Of a stretch of DNA of 64,000 bases, positions 8,136 through 18,203 are shown piece after piece. Numbering within the stretch: the stretch's first letter is position 1; every line of letters starts with the position of its first letter. A program made the position numbers and the translations under genes. The notes beneath the pieces were generated by a model that saw only the letters and a program-made list of their open reading frames with translations, made no database searches and was not told the origin of the DNA. Source of the DNA: Paracoccus denitrificans (GTDB lineage: Bacteria; Pseudomonadota; Alphaproteobacteria; Rhodobacterales; Rhodobacteraceae); assembly GCF_900100045.1 (NCBI RefSeq), contig NZ_FNEA01000004.1, forward strand, positions 1 through 64,000. The letters run 5' to 3'.

Positions 8136-8157
8136 ACCTGCTAAATGGCGGGTTTTT
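8136..8157 (+). terminator. Terminator-like hairpin at island right end
   Basis: Arms 8136-8142 (acctgct) and 8147-8153 (ggcgggt) pair with two G-T wobbles around an AAAT loop, followed by a T run at 8153-8157. It mirrors the hairpin at 26-56 that also follows a copy of the palindrome. Confidence 0.5.
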
Positions 8158-8254
8158 GTGTCTTCTGGGCCAGCAAGAGAAGTTCGCCGGACGACGGCGC
8201 GAGGACTCGCAAGCCTTTGGCAAATGTGGTGATAGCAAGCACACACATCTGTAA

Positions 8255-8270
8255 AGCGTCGCTTGACGCT
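8255..8270. repeat. Short perfect inverted repeat upstream of higA
   Basis: AGCGTC (8255-8260), GCTT, GACGCT (8265-8270). It lies about 95 bases before the HigA-like gene, where an autoregulatory operator could be. It could equally be a minor hairpin. Confidence 0.3.
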
Positions 8271-8363
8271 ACTCATGTGCTCTTGTAGCAGTGGGTGGAA
8301 TTCTGCTCATGCAGGCTACGCTTGGATCGGGCAGAGGTGAACCCGTCTGTCTGAGGCAACGCT

Positions 8364-8663
8364 ATGACCGGCATAAGAGTGAAAGCTCCCGCCCATCCCG
8401 GCGGATTTGTGAGGGCCGAGGTGATCGAGCCTCTGGGCCTTTCGGTCACGGCTGCTGCTGATGTGCTCGGCGTCACCCGAGCCGCCTTGTCTGCTCTTCT
8501 CAATGAGCGAGCTGACTTGTCGCCCGAAATGGCGATTCGCATCGAGAAGGTGTTCGGGGTTTCAATGGAAACCCTTATGCAGATGCAGAACAGCTTTGAC
8601 ATCGCCGAGGCGCGCGCACGAGCCGGGGACATCAAGATCGCCCCATACAGGGGCAAAGAATGA
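8364..8663 (+). CDS. higA: HigA-family antitoxin (XRE helix-turn-helix), orphan
   Basis: DNA-binding antitoxin of the HigBA class. The 99-residue protein shows the family N-terminus APAHPGGFVRAEVIEPLGLSV, the helix-turn-helix AAADVLGVTRAALSALLNERA, and a C-terminal ISPEMA-like stretch (LSPEMAIRIEKVFGVS). HigB is normally encoded immediately upstream, but the 260 bases before this start encode no HigB-like sequence in any frame, so the antitoxin appears orphaned. It ends six bases before the truncated PIN gene on the other strand. It may still repress its own promoter or protect against other HigB toxins. Confidence 0.88.
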   Translation: MTGIRVKAPAHPGGFVRAEVIEPLGLSVTAAADVLGVTRAALSALLNERADLSPEMAIRIEKVFGVSMETLMQMQNSFDIAEARARAGDIKIAPYRGKE

Positions 8664-8668
8664 GACTC

Positions 8669-8737
8669 TTACGGAATAGCGGCAACGAACGTGTGATAGA
8701 GGACATTGGCGTCCAGCAGAGCGGTGTAGCGGCTCAT
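8669..8737 (-). pseudogene. PIN-domain toxin, N-terminal stub
   Basis: Starts MSRYTALLDANVLY, the beginning of a PIN ribonuclease domain with its first metal-binding Asp, then stops after 22 codons. The start overlaps the stop of the antitoxin relic as ATGA, the usual operon junction. The rest of the toxin is missing where the higA segment begins, so that segment probably replaced it. Confidence 0.65.
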
Positions 8738-8865
8738 GGACGGTGGTAGCCCATGCCCTGTTCCTGCGCTTCGCTGACGAGCTGGTCGAGCACGGCCTCG
8801 CGTTCGCGGTCGATGGCGGTCTTATAAGCCATCACGTCTTCCATGCGAATGCGCCGATGCTTACC
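8734..8865 (-). pseudogene. Excisionase-like antitoxin, C-terminal remnant
   Basis: Reads GKHRRIRMEDVMAYKTAIDRER to the stop at 8734, a pattern I recognise from the C-terminal half of excisionase-fold antitoxins partnered with PIN toxins. The upstream helix-turn-helix half is not in the same frame and cannot be followed, so the gene is broken. It belongs with the PIN stub directly downstream. From 8866 to 9192 nothing else is recognised. Confidence 0.55.
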
Positions 8866-9192
8866 ACGCGGGCTGACGCTGCCTTTGCAGGGCCGATCCA
8901 ATCCCGGGAGCCCGCTGGGACAAGCTGGCATCCCCAGCGCCGTGCTCGGCTTGACGGCTTTCTTGCGAAAACGGCCTGGGCGCATTGCGCGGCCTTGGTT
9001 GCCGGCGCGGTCGTATCGTCTGATCGCCGCACGCTCGACCGTTTCCGCAATCTCCTGTGCGAGTCATGGAACCGACGGGCCTTGCGAGCTTTTCGATGTA
9101 CGGCCCCGCATGGGCGTGTCCTGGCCTTCGCAAGGGCCATGCGCATGCACGGATCAACTGCAAAGAGCCGTCTCGATATCTCGGGATTTTCA

Positions 9193-9267
<75 letters not shown>

Positions 9268-9412
9268 ATCGTGGGCGGGGCTTTAGACCGACTGGGCGAA
9301 GGGTGCAAGGGGGGAGTTGGAAAAAATCCAACTTCGCCGTTCGTTGCCGATCGCCGCGGCGGCGACGGTGCCGCCGCTGGACGCAAGCCGGCAAGGGCGC
9401 TAACAGAAAGAC

Positions 9413-9604
9413 ATGACAAGAACACCCCGCGATCCCAAGGGCGATGCACGCGAAGCGCGGCTCAAGGCCGCGCTGCGGGCCAATCTTGCGCGGCGCAAGG
9501 CACAGGGGCGTGCGCGGACGGGGGCATCGGACGAGACGACGCAGAACGAGCAGCACGGGCCAGAGATGCCGCCGAACGGACAGGCGCCCGGGAACGAGGA
9601 ATAG
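9413..9604 (+). CDS. Small conserved basic protein upstream of murA
   Basis: A 63-residue protein: a basic N-terminal half (AREARLKAALRANLARRKAQ) and a polar, low-complexity C-terminal half. Its TAG stop sits just before the murA start, with no gap beyond a few bases, so it is probably the first gene of the murA transcript. Similar short proteins ahead of murA occur in Rhodobacterales, as I recall. Function unknown. Confidence 0.7.
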   Translation: MTRTPRDPKGDAREARLKAALRANLARRKAQGRARTGASDETTQNEQHGPEMPPNGQAPGNEE

Positions 9605-10877
<1,273 letters not shown>

Positions 10878-10885
<8 letters not shown>

Positions 10886-11357
10886 CGCCCGCTTTACCGA
10901 CGCCGATCCCGCGCCGCTGGCGCTTCTGGCCAGCGATGCCGAGGATCTGACCGTGATCTCGGCCCTGGCGCAGGACGCGATCCTGCCGGTGACCGAGATC
11001 GCCTATGACAGCCGCCACCGGCAGCTCGCGCTGCTTTTGAACCGCTTCCGCTGGGAGGATGCCGAACTGGCCCGCCGCGACGGCCGCCCCTATGAGCGGG
11101 TGCGCTCGGTATTGCTGGTCTCCGACGTGCGCCGCGTGCTGAGCGACGGGATCGACCGCAAGGACAAGGACCTGATCCTGGAACTGCTGACCCTGACATG
11201 GCAGGCGGGCGAGGACGGCACCGGCCTGCTGCTTCTGGAATTCGCCGGCGACGGCACGCTGGCGGTCGAGGCGGAGTGCCTGAATGTTGAGTTGCGCGAC
11301 GTGACCCGGCCCTATGTCGCGCCCTCGCGCCACGCGCCGCAGCATCCCGACAGTTGA
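10878..11357 (+). CDS. DUF2948 family protein
   Basis: A 159-residue protein of a conserved alphaproteobacterial family with no known role. It starts at ATG 10878 (AAGGAGG about eight bases upstream) inside the end of murA, so it is translationally coupled. Recognisable family features are [22 protein letters not shown] near the N-terminus, [18 protein letters not shown], and LLLEFAGDG...LAVEAECL toward the end. Predicted soluble, with no signal or membrane segment. The position between murA and hisD is what I would expect in Rhodobacterales. Confidence 0.85.
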
Positions 11358-11402
11358 TCCCGCCGTGCCTTCCGGTCGGGGACGGCGCCCGTTGCCAGGC
11401 CG

Positions 11403-11461
11403 CATGAGTATTTGGAGAACGAAGAAGAGAGCTTGGCTTCTCTGTTCCCCAAATACTCGAA
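11403..11461. repeat. Inverted pair of the GAGTATTTGG repeat
   Basis: The 11406-11415 arm (gagtatttgg) and the 11449-11458 arm (ccaaatactc) are perfect complements. The similarity continues inward (agaacgaagaag against its partner), forming one long hairpin between the DUF2948 gene and hisD. It can act as a transcription end. The same motif recurs singly at 21981, 52569, 56587 and 57745. Confidence 0.7.
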
Positions 11462-11567
11462 TCCCGCCATGCAACCGGCGCTGAACGTGCAGGTTCAGCA
11501 GTGCCATAGCCGCTTGAGCCCCTTGCCCGCAGCCGCTAACAAGGTCGGGTCATTGAAGGCCCGACCC

Positions 11568-12878
11568 ATGCCCATCCATCTTTCGACCGCCCAGCCCGAT
11601 TTTGCCGAACGCTTCGCCGCGCTTCTTTCGATGAAGCGCGAGGATGCGGCCGATGTGAACGATGCCGTCGCGTCGATCATCGCCGATGTGCGCGGCCGGG
11701 GCGATGCTGCGCTGGTCGAGTTGACCGGGCGTTTCGACCGTCTGGCGCTGACGGCGGAAACGCTGGCCTTCTCGAAGGACGAGATCGCCGCGCAAACGGC
11801 GAAGGTCTCGGCCGAGGATCGTGCCGCGCTGGCCATGGCGGCAAGCCGGATCCGGGCCTATCACGCCCGGCAGATGCCCGACGATCTCAGCTGGACCGAT
11901 CCCGAAGGCGCAACGCTGGGCTGGCGCTGGACGCCGGTCTCGGCCGCCGGTCTTTATGTGCCGGGCGGGCAGGCGAGTTATCCCTCCTCGGTCCTGATGA
12001 ATGCCATTCCCGCGCGCGTGGCGGGGGTCGAGCGGCTGGTGATCTGCGTGCCGACGCCCGACGGCGTGGTGAATCCGCTGGTGCTGCTGGCGGCGGAGCT
12101 TGCCGGCGTGGACGAGGTCTATCGCATCGGCGGCGCGCAGGCGATCGCCGCCATGGCCTACGGCACCCGGACCATCCGCCCGGTGGACAAGATCACCGGG
12201 CCGGGGAATGCCTATGTGGCTGCGGCCAAAAGGCAAGTTTTCGGGCGCGTCGGCATCGACATGATCGCCGGCCCATCCGAGGTGCTGATCATCGCCCAAG
12301 GCGAGCAGAACCCGGAATGGCTGGCGCTGGATCTGCTGGCGCAGGCCGAGCATGACGCCGATGCCCAGTCGATCCTGATCACGCCGGACGAAACCCTGGC
12401 CCGCGCCGTGGTCGCCGAGGTCGAGCGGATCCTGCCTGCGCTGCCGCGCGCCGAGGTGGCCGGGGCGAGCTGGCGCGACTATGGCACGGTGATCGTGACG
12501 CGCGACCTCGACGAGGCGGCGGCGCTTTCCGACCGGCTGGCGCCCGAGCACCTGGAGCTTTGCGTGGACGATCCCGAGGCACTGGCGGAAAAGACCCGCC
12601 ATGCCGGGGCGATCTTCCTGGGCGGCTGGACGCCCGAGGCGGTGGGAGATTATGTCAGCGGCCCGAACCATGTCCTGCCGACGGCGCGTTCGGCACGGTT
12701 CTCCTCCGGCCTGTCGGTGATGGATTTCCTCAAGCGCAGCACCATCGCCAGGCTTTCGCCCGAGGCGCTGGCGGCGATCGGCCCGGCGGCGGTGCGGCTG
12801 GCCGAGTCCGAGGGGCTGTCGGCGCATGGCCGTTCGGTCTCGGCGCGGCTGGCGGTTTTGAACGGGGGGCAGGGATGA
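11568..12878 (+). CDS. hisD: Histidinol dehydrogenase
   Basis: Catalyses the last two steps of histidine synthesis (histidinol to histidine, NAD- and zinc-dependent). With the start at ATG 11568 the protein is 436 residues, close to the family norm; the longer open frame from 11412 would run through the repeat hairpin. Visible signatures are VPGGQASYPSSVLMN, RIGGAQAIAAMAYGT, KITGPGNAYVAAAK, MIAGPSEVLI and LAPEHLEL with the zinc-ligand His. The stop overlaps the next start as ATGA. The rest of the his genes in this window (hisS-hisZ-hisG) are over 40 kb away. Confidence 0.97.
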   Translation: MPIHLSTAQPDFAERFAALLSMKREDAADVNDAVASIIADVRGRGDAALVELTGRFDRLALTAETLAFSKDEIAAQTAKVSAEDRAALAMAASRIRAYHARQMPDDLSWTDPEGATLGWRWTPVSAAGLYVPGGQASYPSSVLMNAIPARVAGVERLVICVPTPDGVVNPLVLLAAELAGVDEVYRIGGAQAIAAMAYGTRTIRPVDKITGPGNAYVAAAKRQVFGRVGIDMIAGPSEVLIIAQGEQNPEWLALDLLAQAEHDADAQSILITPDETLARAVVAEVERILPALPRAEVAGASWRDYGTVIVTRDLDEAAALSDRLAPEHLELCVDDPEALAEKTRHAGAIFLGGWTPEAVGDYVSGPNHVLPTARSARFSSGLSVMDFLKRSTIARLSPEALAAIGPAAVRLAESEGLSAHGRSVSARLAVLNGGQG

Positions 12879-13363
12879 GCCAATCCGCGAACCGGCTGTG
12901 CCGGATCGACATCGACGACAGTGCGTTGCCGCCGCCATCGCCCGAGATCGAGCAGGACCGGCGCGTCGCGGTCTTCGATTTGCTGGAAGACAACAGCTTC
13001 ACCTTGCCTGGCCGCGAGGGGCAGGACGTTCCCCCCGGCCCCTATGCGTTGGCTCTGGCGGTGCGCGAGAAGCGGCTGGTTTTCGACATCGCCACCGAAT
13101 CGGGCAGCAAGGTGGCCGAGTTCCACCTGTCGCTGGGCCCGTTCCGGCAGACGGTCAAGGACTACTTCCAGATCTGCACCAGCTATTTCGATGCGGTCAA
13201 GCGCCTGCCGCCGGCACAGATCGAAGCCATCGACATGGCCCGGCGCGGCATTCACAACGAGGGCGCCCGTACCTTGCAAGAGCGGCTGGAGGGCAAGGCC
13301 GAGGTCGATATCGACACCGCCCGGCGCCTGTTCACCCTGATCTGCGCCTTGGTTCCGGGGTGA
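12875..13363 (+). CDS. UPF0262 family protein
   Basis: A 162-residue soluble protein of a conserved alphaproteobacterial family without assigned function. Key stretches are LCRIDIDD near the start, EIEQDRRVAVFDLLEDNSF, GPYALALAVREKRLVFDI, FHLSLGPFRQTVKDYF and IDMARRGIHNEGA. The start overlaps the hisD stop (ATGA), so it is translated from the hisD message. The phosphatase-like gene follows after three bases. The conserved linkage hisD-UPF0262-phosphatase suggests a functional unit, but no role can be read from the sequence. Confidence 0.9.
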   Translation: MSQSANRLCRIDIDDSALPPPSPEIEQDRRVAVFDLLEDNSFTLPGREGQDVPPGPYALALAVREKRLVFDIATESGSKVAEFHLSLGPFRQTVKDYFQICTSYFDAVKRLPPAQIEAIDMARRGIHNEGARTLQERLEGKAEVDIDTARRLFTLICALVPG

Positions 13364-13366
13364 TTC

Positions 13367-13825
13367 GTGGCCGGACCGATTCCCCATTCGGTGCTGTTCT
13401 GCTGCGACCATAACGCCATCCGTTCCCCCATGGCCGAGGGGATGATGAAGAAATTCTACGGCCGTGCCGCCTATGTGCAATCGGCCGGGGTCAAGAACGA
13501 CATGGAGATCGACGGCTTCGCCATCGCCGTCTGCAAGGAGATCGGGATCGAGCTTTCGACCCATCGCTCGCGTTCCTTCGAGGAGATGAAGGCTTGGGGC
13601 GACGACCTGACCAGCTTTGACCTGGTGATCGCCCTGTCGCCGGCCAGCCAAAGGCAAGCCCTTGAACTGACGCGAGTTTCTCATCTGGATGTGGAATACT
13701 GGCCGATCATGGACCCCAGCGGCCTGGCAGAGGGGCGCGAGGCGAAACTGGCGCTTTACCGGACTGTGCGAGACCAGATCCGCAAGCGGATGATCGAACG
13801 CTTCGGCCCCCCGATCGAGGTTTGA
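13367..13825 (+). CDS. Low-molecular-weight phosphotyrosine phosphatase family protein
   Basis: A 152-residue protein of the LMW-PTP/arsenate reductase fold. The signature C-x5-R is at Cys13 to Arg19 in CCDHNAIRSP. A later Asp-Pro (IMDPSG) fits the general-acid loop, although the usual Tyr after DP is Ser. The start is GTG at 13367, three bases after the preceding stop, with a G-rich stretch in front. Substrate unknown; a protein phosphatase is more likely than arsenate reductase because no ars genes are near. Third gene of the hisD cluster. Confidence 0.82.
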   Translation: MAGPIPHSVLFCCDHNAIRSPMAEGMMKKFYGRAAYVQSAGVKNDMEIDGFAIAVCKEIGIELSTHRSRSFEEMKAWGDDLTSFDLVIALSPASQRQALELTRVSHLDVEYWPIMDPSGLAEGREAKLALYRTVRDQIRKRMIERFGPPIEV

Positions 13826-13903
13826 GGAAAAAGCTCTCGCGCTAACGGAATCTTAGCCTATTGGGGCAATCCTGCCGGAAATCCTTTGCGGGAGTTTTCC
13901 GGA

Positions 13904-14434
13904 ATGACTGAAATCGAGCGGCTTCACCACGACCTCGAATGGGCCATGCGGGCGATGGGCACGCATCGCGCGGTGCTCATCCTCGATCTTGCGGGCCATA
14001 TCGTCGCGGTAAACCAGAGTTATCTCGGCATGTGCGGCTATCGGCGCGAGGAATTGATCGGCCGGCCGGTGGCGATCCTGCTGGACCCCTCGGAGAAGGG
14101 TCCGAACCGGCTTTGGCGCATGCTCGAGACGCCGGGCGGGTGCGACCTGCGCTTGCCTGGGCTGGCGCAGGTCGCCAAGTCTGGGCGACGCTTCCGGGCC
14201 GATGCCCGCCTTTGCCCGATTCGCGACGATGACGGCCATATCTGCCTGAACGTGCTGTTCTTGCGGGAACTGGCCGAGGGTGCGGGGCCGATGCGGCTGG
14301 ACCTGCCGGGAATGGCCGATATGGCGCAGATGATCTGCCTGCCGGCGCGTGCGCCGGGCGGATCATGGCCGCAACGATACGGCCAGTCCCGGGACGGTAT
14401 CGCCATCCGCCCCGTGGCGTGTTGCGAGCATTGA
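13904..14434 (+). CDS. Single PAS-domain protein
   Basis: A 176-residue protein with one PAS sensor domain (about residues 10-110): AVLILDLAGHIVAVNQSYLGMCGYRREELIGRP is the classic PAS start, split here as seen in the frame. There is no kinase, GGDEF or helix-turn-helix output domain, and no membrane segment. I chose ATG 13904, preceded by TTCCGGA, over the upstream TTG. It probably acts by protein contact or as a redox/ligand sensor for another protein. Its 3-prime end faces that of edd, with a gap of about 40 bases. Confidence 0.8.
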   Translation: MTEIERLHHDLEWAMRAMGTHRAVLILDLAGHIVAVNQSYLGMCGYRREELIGRPVAILLDPSEKGPNRLWRMLETPGGCDLRLPGLAQVAKSGRRFRADARLCPIRDDDGHICLNVLFLRELAEGAGPMRLDLPGMADMAQMICLPARAPGGSWPQRYGQSRDGIAIRPVACCEH

Positions 14435-14472
14435 TGGATGCCGCCCGCCTGCTGGGCGAAGGGCGGCGGTTG

Positions 14473-16275
14473 TCAGACGACGACCGCCGCGCCCTCGGTC
14501 GCCGGCCCGACATGGCGACGGAAGGCGGCGAACAACTCGCGCCCCAATCCCTCGGCCGAATGCGAGGGGTCATGTTCGGCCGGCTGGCGATCCTCGAAGC
14601 CGGCGGCGAGGCAGGACAGCGTGCCGCCTACCGCATCCAGCCGGACCAGGTCGCCGTCGCGCAGCCGCGCCAGCGGTCCGCCATCTGCCGCCTCGGGCGA
14701 GATATGGATCGCGGCGGGAACCTTGCCCGAGGCGCCGGACATGCGGCCGTCCGTGACCAGCGCCACCCGCAGGCCGCGATCTTGCAGCACGGCCAGCGTG
14801 GGGGTCAGCGAATGCAGTTCGGGCATGCCATTGGCACGCGGTCCCTGGAAGCGGACGACGACGATCACGTCCTCGGTGAACTCGCCGCGCTTGAAGGCGG
14901 CCTTCACCTCTTCCTGGTCGGAAAACACCCGGACGGGGGCCTCGATGACATGGCGCTCGGGCGCCACGGCCGAGACCTTGATGACCCCCCGGCCCAGATT
15001 GCCGGAAAGCTGCTTCAGCCCGCCTGTCGGGGCGAAAGGATCGGCGGCCGGGCGCAGGATCTTGTCGTTCAGCGTTTCGCGCGCGCCTTCGACCCATTCG
15101 ATCCGGCCGTCCTTCAGCCGGGGTTCGTGGGCATATTGGTCCAGGCCGCCGCCGGCGATGGTGCGCACGTCCTGATGCAGCAGCCCGGCATCCAGCAATT
15201 GGCCGATCATGTAGCCAAGGCCGCCGGCGGCATGGAAATGGTTCACGTCGGCCAGCCCGTTGGGATAGACCCGGGCCATCAGCGGCACCGTCTCGGACAG
15301 GTCGTGGAAATCCTCGAGGTCCAGGATCACCCCCGCCGCCCGCGCCATGGCAGGCAGGTGCAGCACCAGGTTGGTCGAGCCGCCGGTCGCCATCAGTCCG
15401 ACGATGCCGTTGACGAAGGCGCGTTCGTCCAGCACCTCGCCTGCCGGCAGGTAGTCGTTGCCCAGCCGGGTAATCGCGGCCGCGCGCTGGACCGCGGCGC
15501 TGGTCAGCGCATCGCGCAAGGGCGTGTTCGGATTGACGAAGCTGGAGCCGGGCAGGTGCAGGCCCATGAACTCCATCAGCATCTGGTTGGTGTTCGCCGT
15601 GCCGTAGAAGGTGCAGGTGCCGGGCGCGTGATAGCTGGCCATCTCGGCCGCCATCAGCGCCTCGCGGCCGACCTCGCCGATGGCGAATTGCTGCCGGACC
15701 TTGGATTTCTCGTCGTTCGGCAGGCCCGAGGGCATGGGACCGGCCGGGACGAAGACCGCCGGGATATGGCCGAAGGTGCCGGCGGCGATGATCAGCCCCG
15801 GCACGATCTTGTCGCAAACGCCCAGATACAGCGCCGCGTCGAATGTGTCATGCGTCAGCGCCACGCCCGAGGCCAGCGCGATCACATCGCGCGAGAACAG
15901 CGACAGCTCCATCCCCGGCCGGCCCTGCGTGACGCCGTCGCACATCGCCGGCACGCCGCCCGCGACCTGCGCCGTAGCGCCTGCGGCATGGGCCGCCTGC
16001 CGGATCAGGTCGGGATAGCGCTCATAGGGCTGATGGGCCGAGAGCATGTCGTTATAGGCGGTGACGATGCCGATGTTCGGCTTGCGCGTGGTGGCGAGAT
16101 CCTGCTTGTCCGGCATGGCGGCATAGGCATGGGCCTGGTTGCCGCAGGACAGATGGGCGCGGCGCGGCCCTTCCTCGGCGGCGCGGGCGATCTTGGCCAG
16201 ATAGGCGCTGCGGCTTTTTGCAGAACGCTCGCGGATGCGGTCGGTCACCCGGTCGATGGTGGCGTGCAAGGTCAT
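14473..16275 (-). CDS. edd: Phosphogluconate dehydratase (Entner-Doudoroff)
   Basis: Dehydrates 6-phosphogluconate to KDPG, the first dedicated step of the Entner-Doudoroff pathway, using an Fe-S cluster. The 600-residue length fits Edd. Family motifs: [30 protein letters not shown] with a cluster-ligand Cys, [13 protein letters not shown] with a second Cys, [11 protein letters not shown] and [21 protein letters not shown] 16275 has AAGGAGA eight bases upstream; the in-frame TTG at 16299 is less likely. A 14-bp palindrome, shared with zwf, lies 31 bases upstream of the start. No eda gene is present in the window. Confidence 0.97.
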   Translation of the reverse strand: MTLHATIDRVTDRIRERSAKSRSAYLAKIARAAEEGPRRAHLSCGNQAHAYAAMPDKQDLATTRKPNIGIVTAYNDMLSAHQPYERYPDLIRQAAHAAGATAQVAGGVPAMCDGVTQGRPGMELSLFSRDVIALASGVALTHDTFDAALYLGVCDKIVPGLIIAAGTFGHIPAVFVPAGPMPSGLPNDEKSKVRQQFAIGEVGREALMAAEMASYHAPGTCTFYGTANTNQMLMEFMGLHLPGSSFVNPNTPLRDALTSAAVQRAAAITRLGNDYLPAGEVLDERAFVNGIVGLMATGGSTNLVLHLPAMARAAGVILDLEDFHDLSETVPLMARVYPNGLADVNHFHAAGGLGYMIGQLLDAGLLHQDVRTIAGGGLDQYAHEPRLKDGRIEWVEGARETLNDKILRPAADPFAPTGGLKQLSGNLGRGVIKVSAVAPERHVIEAPVRVFSDQEEVKAAFKRGEFTEDVIVVVRFQGPRANGMPELHSLTPTLAVLQDRGLRVALVTDGRMSGASGKVPAAIHISPEAADGGPLARLRDGDLVRLDAVGGTLSCLAAGFEDRQPAEHDPSHSAEGLGRELFAAFRRHVGPATEGAAVVV

Positions 16276-16306
16276 GGCTGGCGTCTCCTTTGCTGCCAAT
16301 CTATCC

Positions 16307-16320
16307 TGTTAGCGGTAACA
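16307..16320. promoter_or_regulatory. Palindromic operator upstream of edd
   Basis: TGTTAGCGGTAACA, nearly perfectly palindromic (TGTTA-GCGG-TAACA). Its exact reverse complement lies upstream of zwf at 18204. The shape fits a LacI-family operator. It overlaps the edd 5-prime region, so repression of a sugar-catabolic regulon is the likely role. Confidence 0.75.
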
Positions 16321-16390
16321 TTGCAACCGGCCCGCTCTTGCCCGCGGGCGCCTGCCGTGGCAGTCCTGCCCCGTTTTGCACGAGGCCGCC

Positions 16391-17587
16391 ATGAACGCCG
16401 ATCTGCCCATCATCCGATTGCGCCCGAAATCCAAGCCGCAGGCGATCCGCCACGGCTTTCCCTGGGTCTTTGCCGACGAACTGGTCACCGACCGGCGCAC
16501 GCGGGCGATCCCGCCCGGCAGCTTTGCGCTGCTCGAGGATGCCGAACGCCGGCCGCTGGGTCTGGTCACGGTAAACCCCGATTCGCGGATCATCGCCCGG
16601 ATGATGGACCCCGACCCGCAGGCGCAGATCACCCGCGACTGGATCGCCGCGCGACTGCAACGGGCACTGGCGCTGCGGGCGCGGCTGTTCGATGCACCGT
16701 TCTACCGGCTTATCCATGCCGAGGCCGACGGGCTGCCCGGCACCATCATCGACCGTTTCGGCGATGCCGCGGTGATCCAGCCCAACGCCGCCTGGGCCGA
16801 GCGCATGGTCGAGGACATCGCCGCGGCGCTGCGCGAGGTCGCGGGTGTCTCGACCGTCATCCTGAACGGGCAGGGCCGGGCGCGAGCGCTGGAGGGTCTG
16901 GACGAGCGGACCGATATCCTGTCCGGTGCGGTCGACGGTCCCGTCGAGGTGCCGATGAACGGTGCGATCTACCTGGCCGATCTGACGCAGGGGCAAAAGA
17001 CCGGGCTGTTCTACGACCAGCGTCCGAATCATGCCTTTGCGCAGCGGCTGGCGCAGGGCCAGCGCGTGCTGGACGTGTTCTCGCATGTCGGGGGCTTCGG
17101 CCTTGCCGCCTTGGCGGCCGGCGCCACCCATGCCACCTGCGTCGACGGCTCGGCCGCCGCGCTGGAACTGGCGCGGGGCGGCGCGCGCGCCATGGGCGCC
17201 GAGGCGCGGCTGACCACCCGCCAGGGCGATGCCTTCGAGCAGATGGAGGCATTGGCTGCCGAGGGCGCGCAGTTCGACCTGGTGATCTGCGATCCGCCGG
17301 CCTTCGCGCCCTCGAAACCTGCGCTGGAGGCGGGCTTGCGCGCCTATGAGCGGGTGGCGAAGCTGGCCGCGCCGCTGGTCGCGCCGGGCGGCTATCTGGG
17401 CCTGTGTTCCTGCAGCCATGCCGCCGACCTGATCGCATTCCGCAATGCCAGCGCCCGCGGCATCGGCCGGGGCGGGCGGCGGATGCAACTGCTGCATACC
17501 GGGCAGGCTGGCCCTGACCATCCCACGCTGCCGCAACTGGCCGAGACCGGCTATCTCAAGGCGCTGTTCTTCCGGCTGGACGGATGA
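16391..17587 (+). CDS. rlmI: RlmI-like class I rRNA (cytosine-C5) methyltransferase
   Basis: A 398-residue SAM-dependent methyltransferase with an N-terminal PUA-type RNA-binding domain (RLRPKSKPQAIRHGFPWVFADE) and a C-terminal Rossmann domain. TGLFYDQRPNH and VLDVFSHVGGFGLAALAAGA (SAM loop) are diagnostic, with the catalytic motif DLVICDPPAFAPSK and CSCSH near the end, as in enzymes that make m5C1962 in 23S rRNA. Start at ATG 16391. Its stop overlaps the PIN gene start (ATGA). The exact rRNA position is inferred from the family. Confidence 0.85.
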   Translation: MNADLPIIRLRPKSKPQAIRHGFPWVFADELVTDRRTRAIPPGSFALLEDAERRPLGLVTVNPDSRIIARMMDPDPQAQITRDWIAARLQRALALRARLFDAPFYRLIHAEADGLPGTIIDRFGDAAVIQPNAAWAERMVEDIAAALREVAGVSTVILNGQGRARALEGLDERTDILSGAVDGPVEVPMNGAIYLADLTQGQKTGLFYDQRPNHAFAQRLAQGQRVLDVFSHVGGFGLAALAAGATHATCVDGSAAALELARGGARAMGAEARLTTRQGDAFEQMEALAAEGAQFDLVICDPPAFAPSKPALEAGLRAYERVAKLAAPLVAPGGYLGLCSCSHAADLIAFRNASARGIGRGGRRMQLLHTGQAGPDHPTLPQLAETGYLKALFFRLDG

Positions 17588-18177
17588 AGGCGGTTCTGGA
17601 CGCCTGCGTGCTGTTTCCGACCGTGCTGCGGGAAATCCTGATCGACACGGCGGCGGCGGGGCTGTTCCAGCCGGTCTGGTCGCGTCGCATCCTGGACGAA
17701 TGGCGTCATGCCGCAACCCGACAGGGTGCCGCGGCCGGGGTCGAGATCGCGCTGCTGGAGTCGCGCTTTCCGCAGGCGCTGGCCGCGCCGGGGCAGGGGG
17801 CAAGCGGCCTCGACCTGCCCGATCCGGCCGACCGGCATGTGGTCGAATGCGCACTGGCGGCGGGTGCCGAGGCCATCGTCACCGCGAATCTGCGCGACTT
17901 TCCGCGCGGCACGCTGGCCTCGGTCGGGCTCAGGGCGATCCATCCCGACGAATTCCTGCGCGACCTTTATCTGCGGGCGCCCGAAACCGTACTGGCCGCG
18001 ATCGAGGCCACCGAGGCGCGCGCCCGGGCCGCCGGCGGCGCCATGACCCGCAAGGAGCTGATGCGGCGCGCCCGCCTGCCGCGCCTGGCCAAGGCCGTCG
18101 CGCGGCTGGAGGCCCCCGAAACCGCGACATTTCCGTCGCCTGAAACCGCTATCATCCCCCCGCGGGAACAAGACTGA
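17584..18177 (+). CDS. PIN-domain protein without visible antitoxin
   Basis: A 197-residue protein. Residues 1-140 form a PIN ribonuclease-like domain: MKAVLDACVLFPTVLRE with the first acidic residue, ILDEWRHA, DLPDPADRHVVECALAAGAEAIVTANLRDFP with the remaining acidic cluster. The C-terminal 50 residues are basic and helical. It is coupled to the rlmI gene by an ATGA overlap, and no small antitoxin gene is adjacent. Either it acts as a housekeeping RNase with the rRNA methyltransferase, or its antitoxin lies elsewhere. Function not established. Confidence 0.82.
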   Translation: MKAVLDACVLFPTVLREILIDTAAAGLFQPVWSRRILDEWRHAATRQGAAAGVEIALLESRFPQALAAPGQGASGLDLPDPADRHVVECALAAGAEAIVTANLRDFPRGTLASVGLRAIHPDEFLRDLYLRAPETVLAAIEATEARARAAGGAMTRKELMRRARLPRLAKAVARLEAPETATFPSPETAIIPPREQD

Positions 18178-18203
18178 GATGAGGATGGGTGTGAAGGACT
18201 TGA

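Noticed and set aside
8273..8363. Possible HigB toxin upstream of higA
   Set aside because: All three plus frames were read; none shows the HigB C-terminal pattern and stops interrupt two of them.
14365..17349. A 994-codon plus-strand frame
   Set aside because: It runs antisense through edd and then out of frame through rlmI; both real genes are certain.
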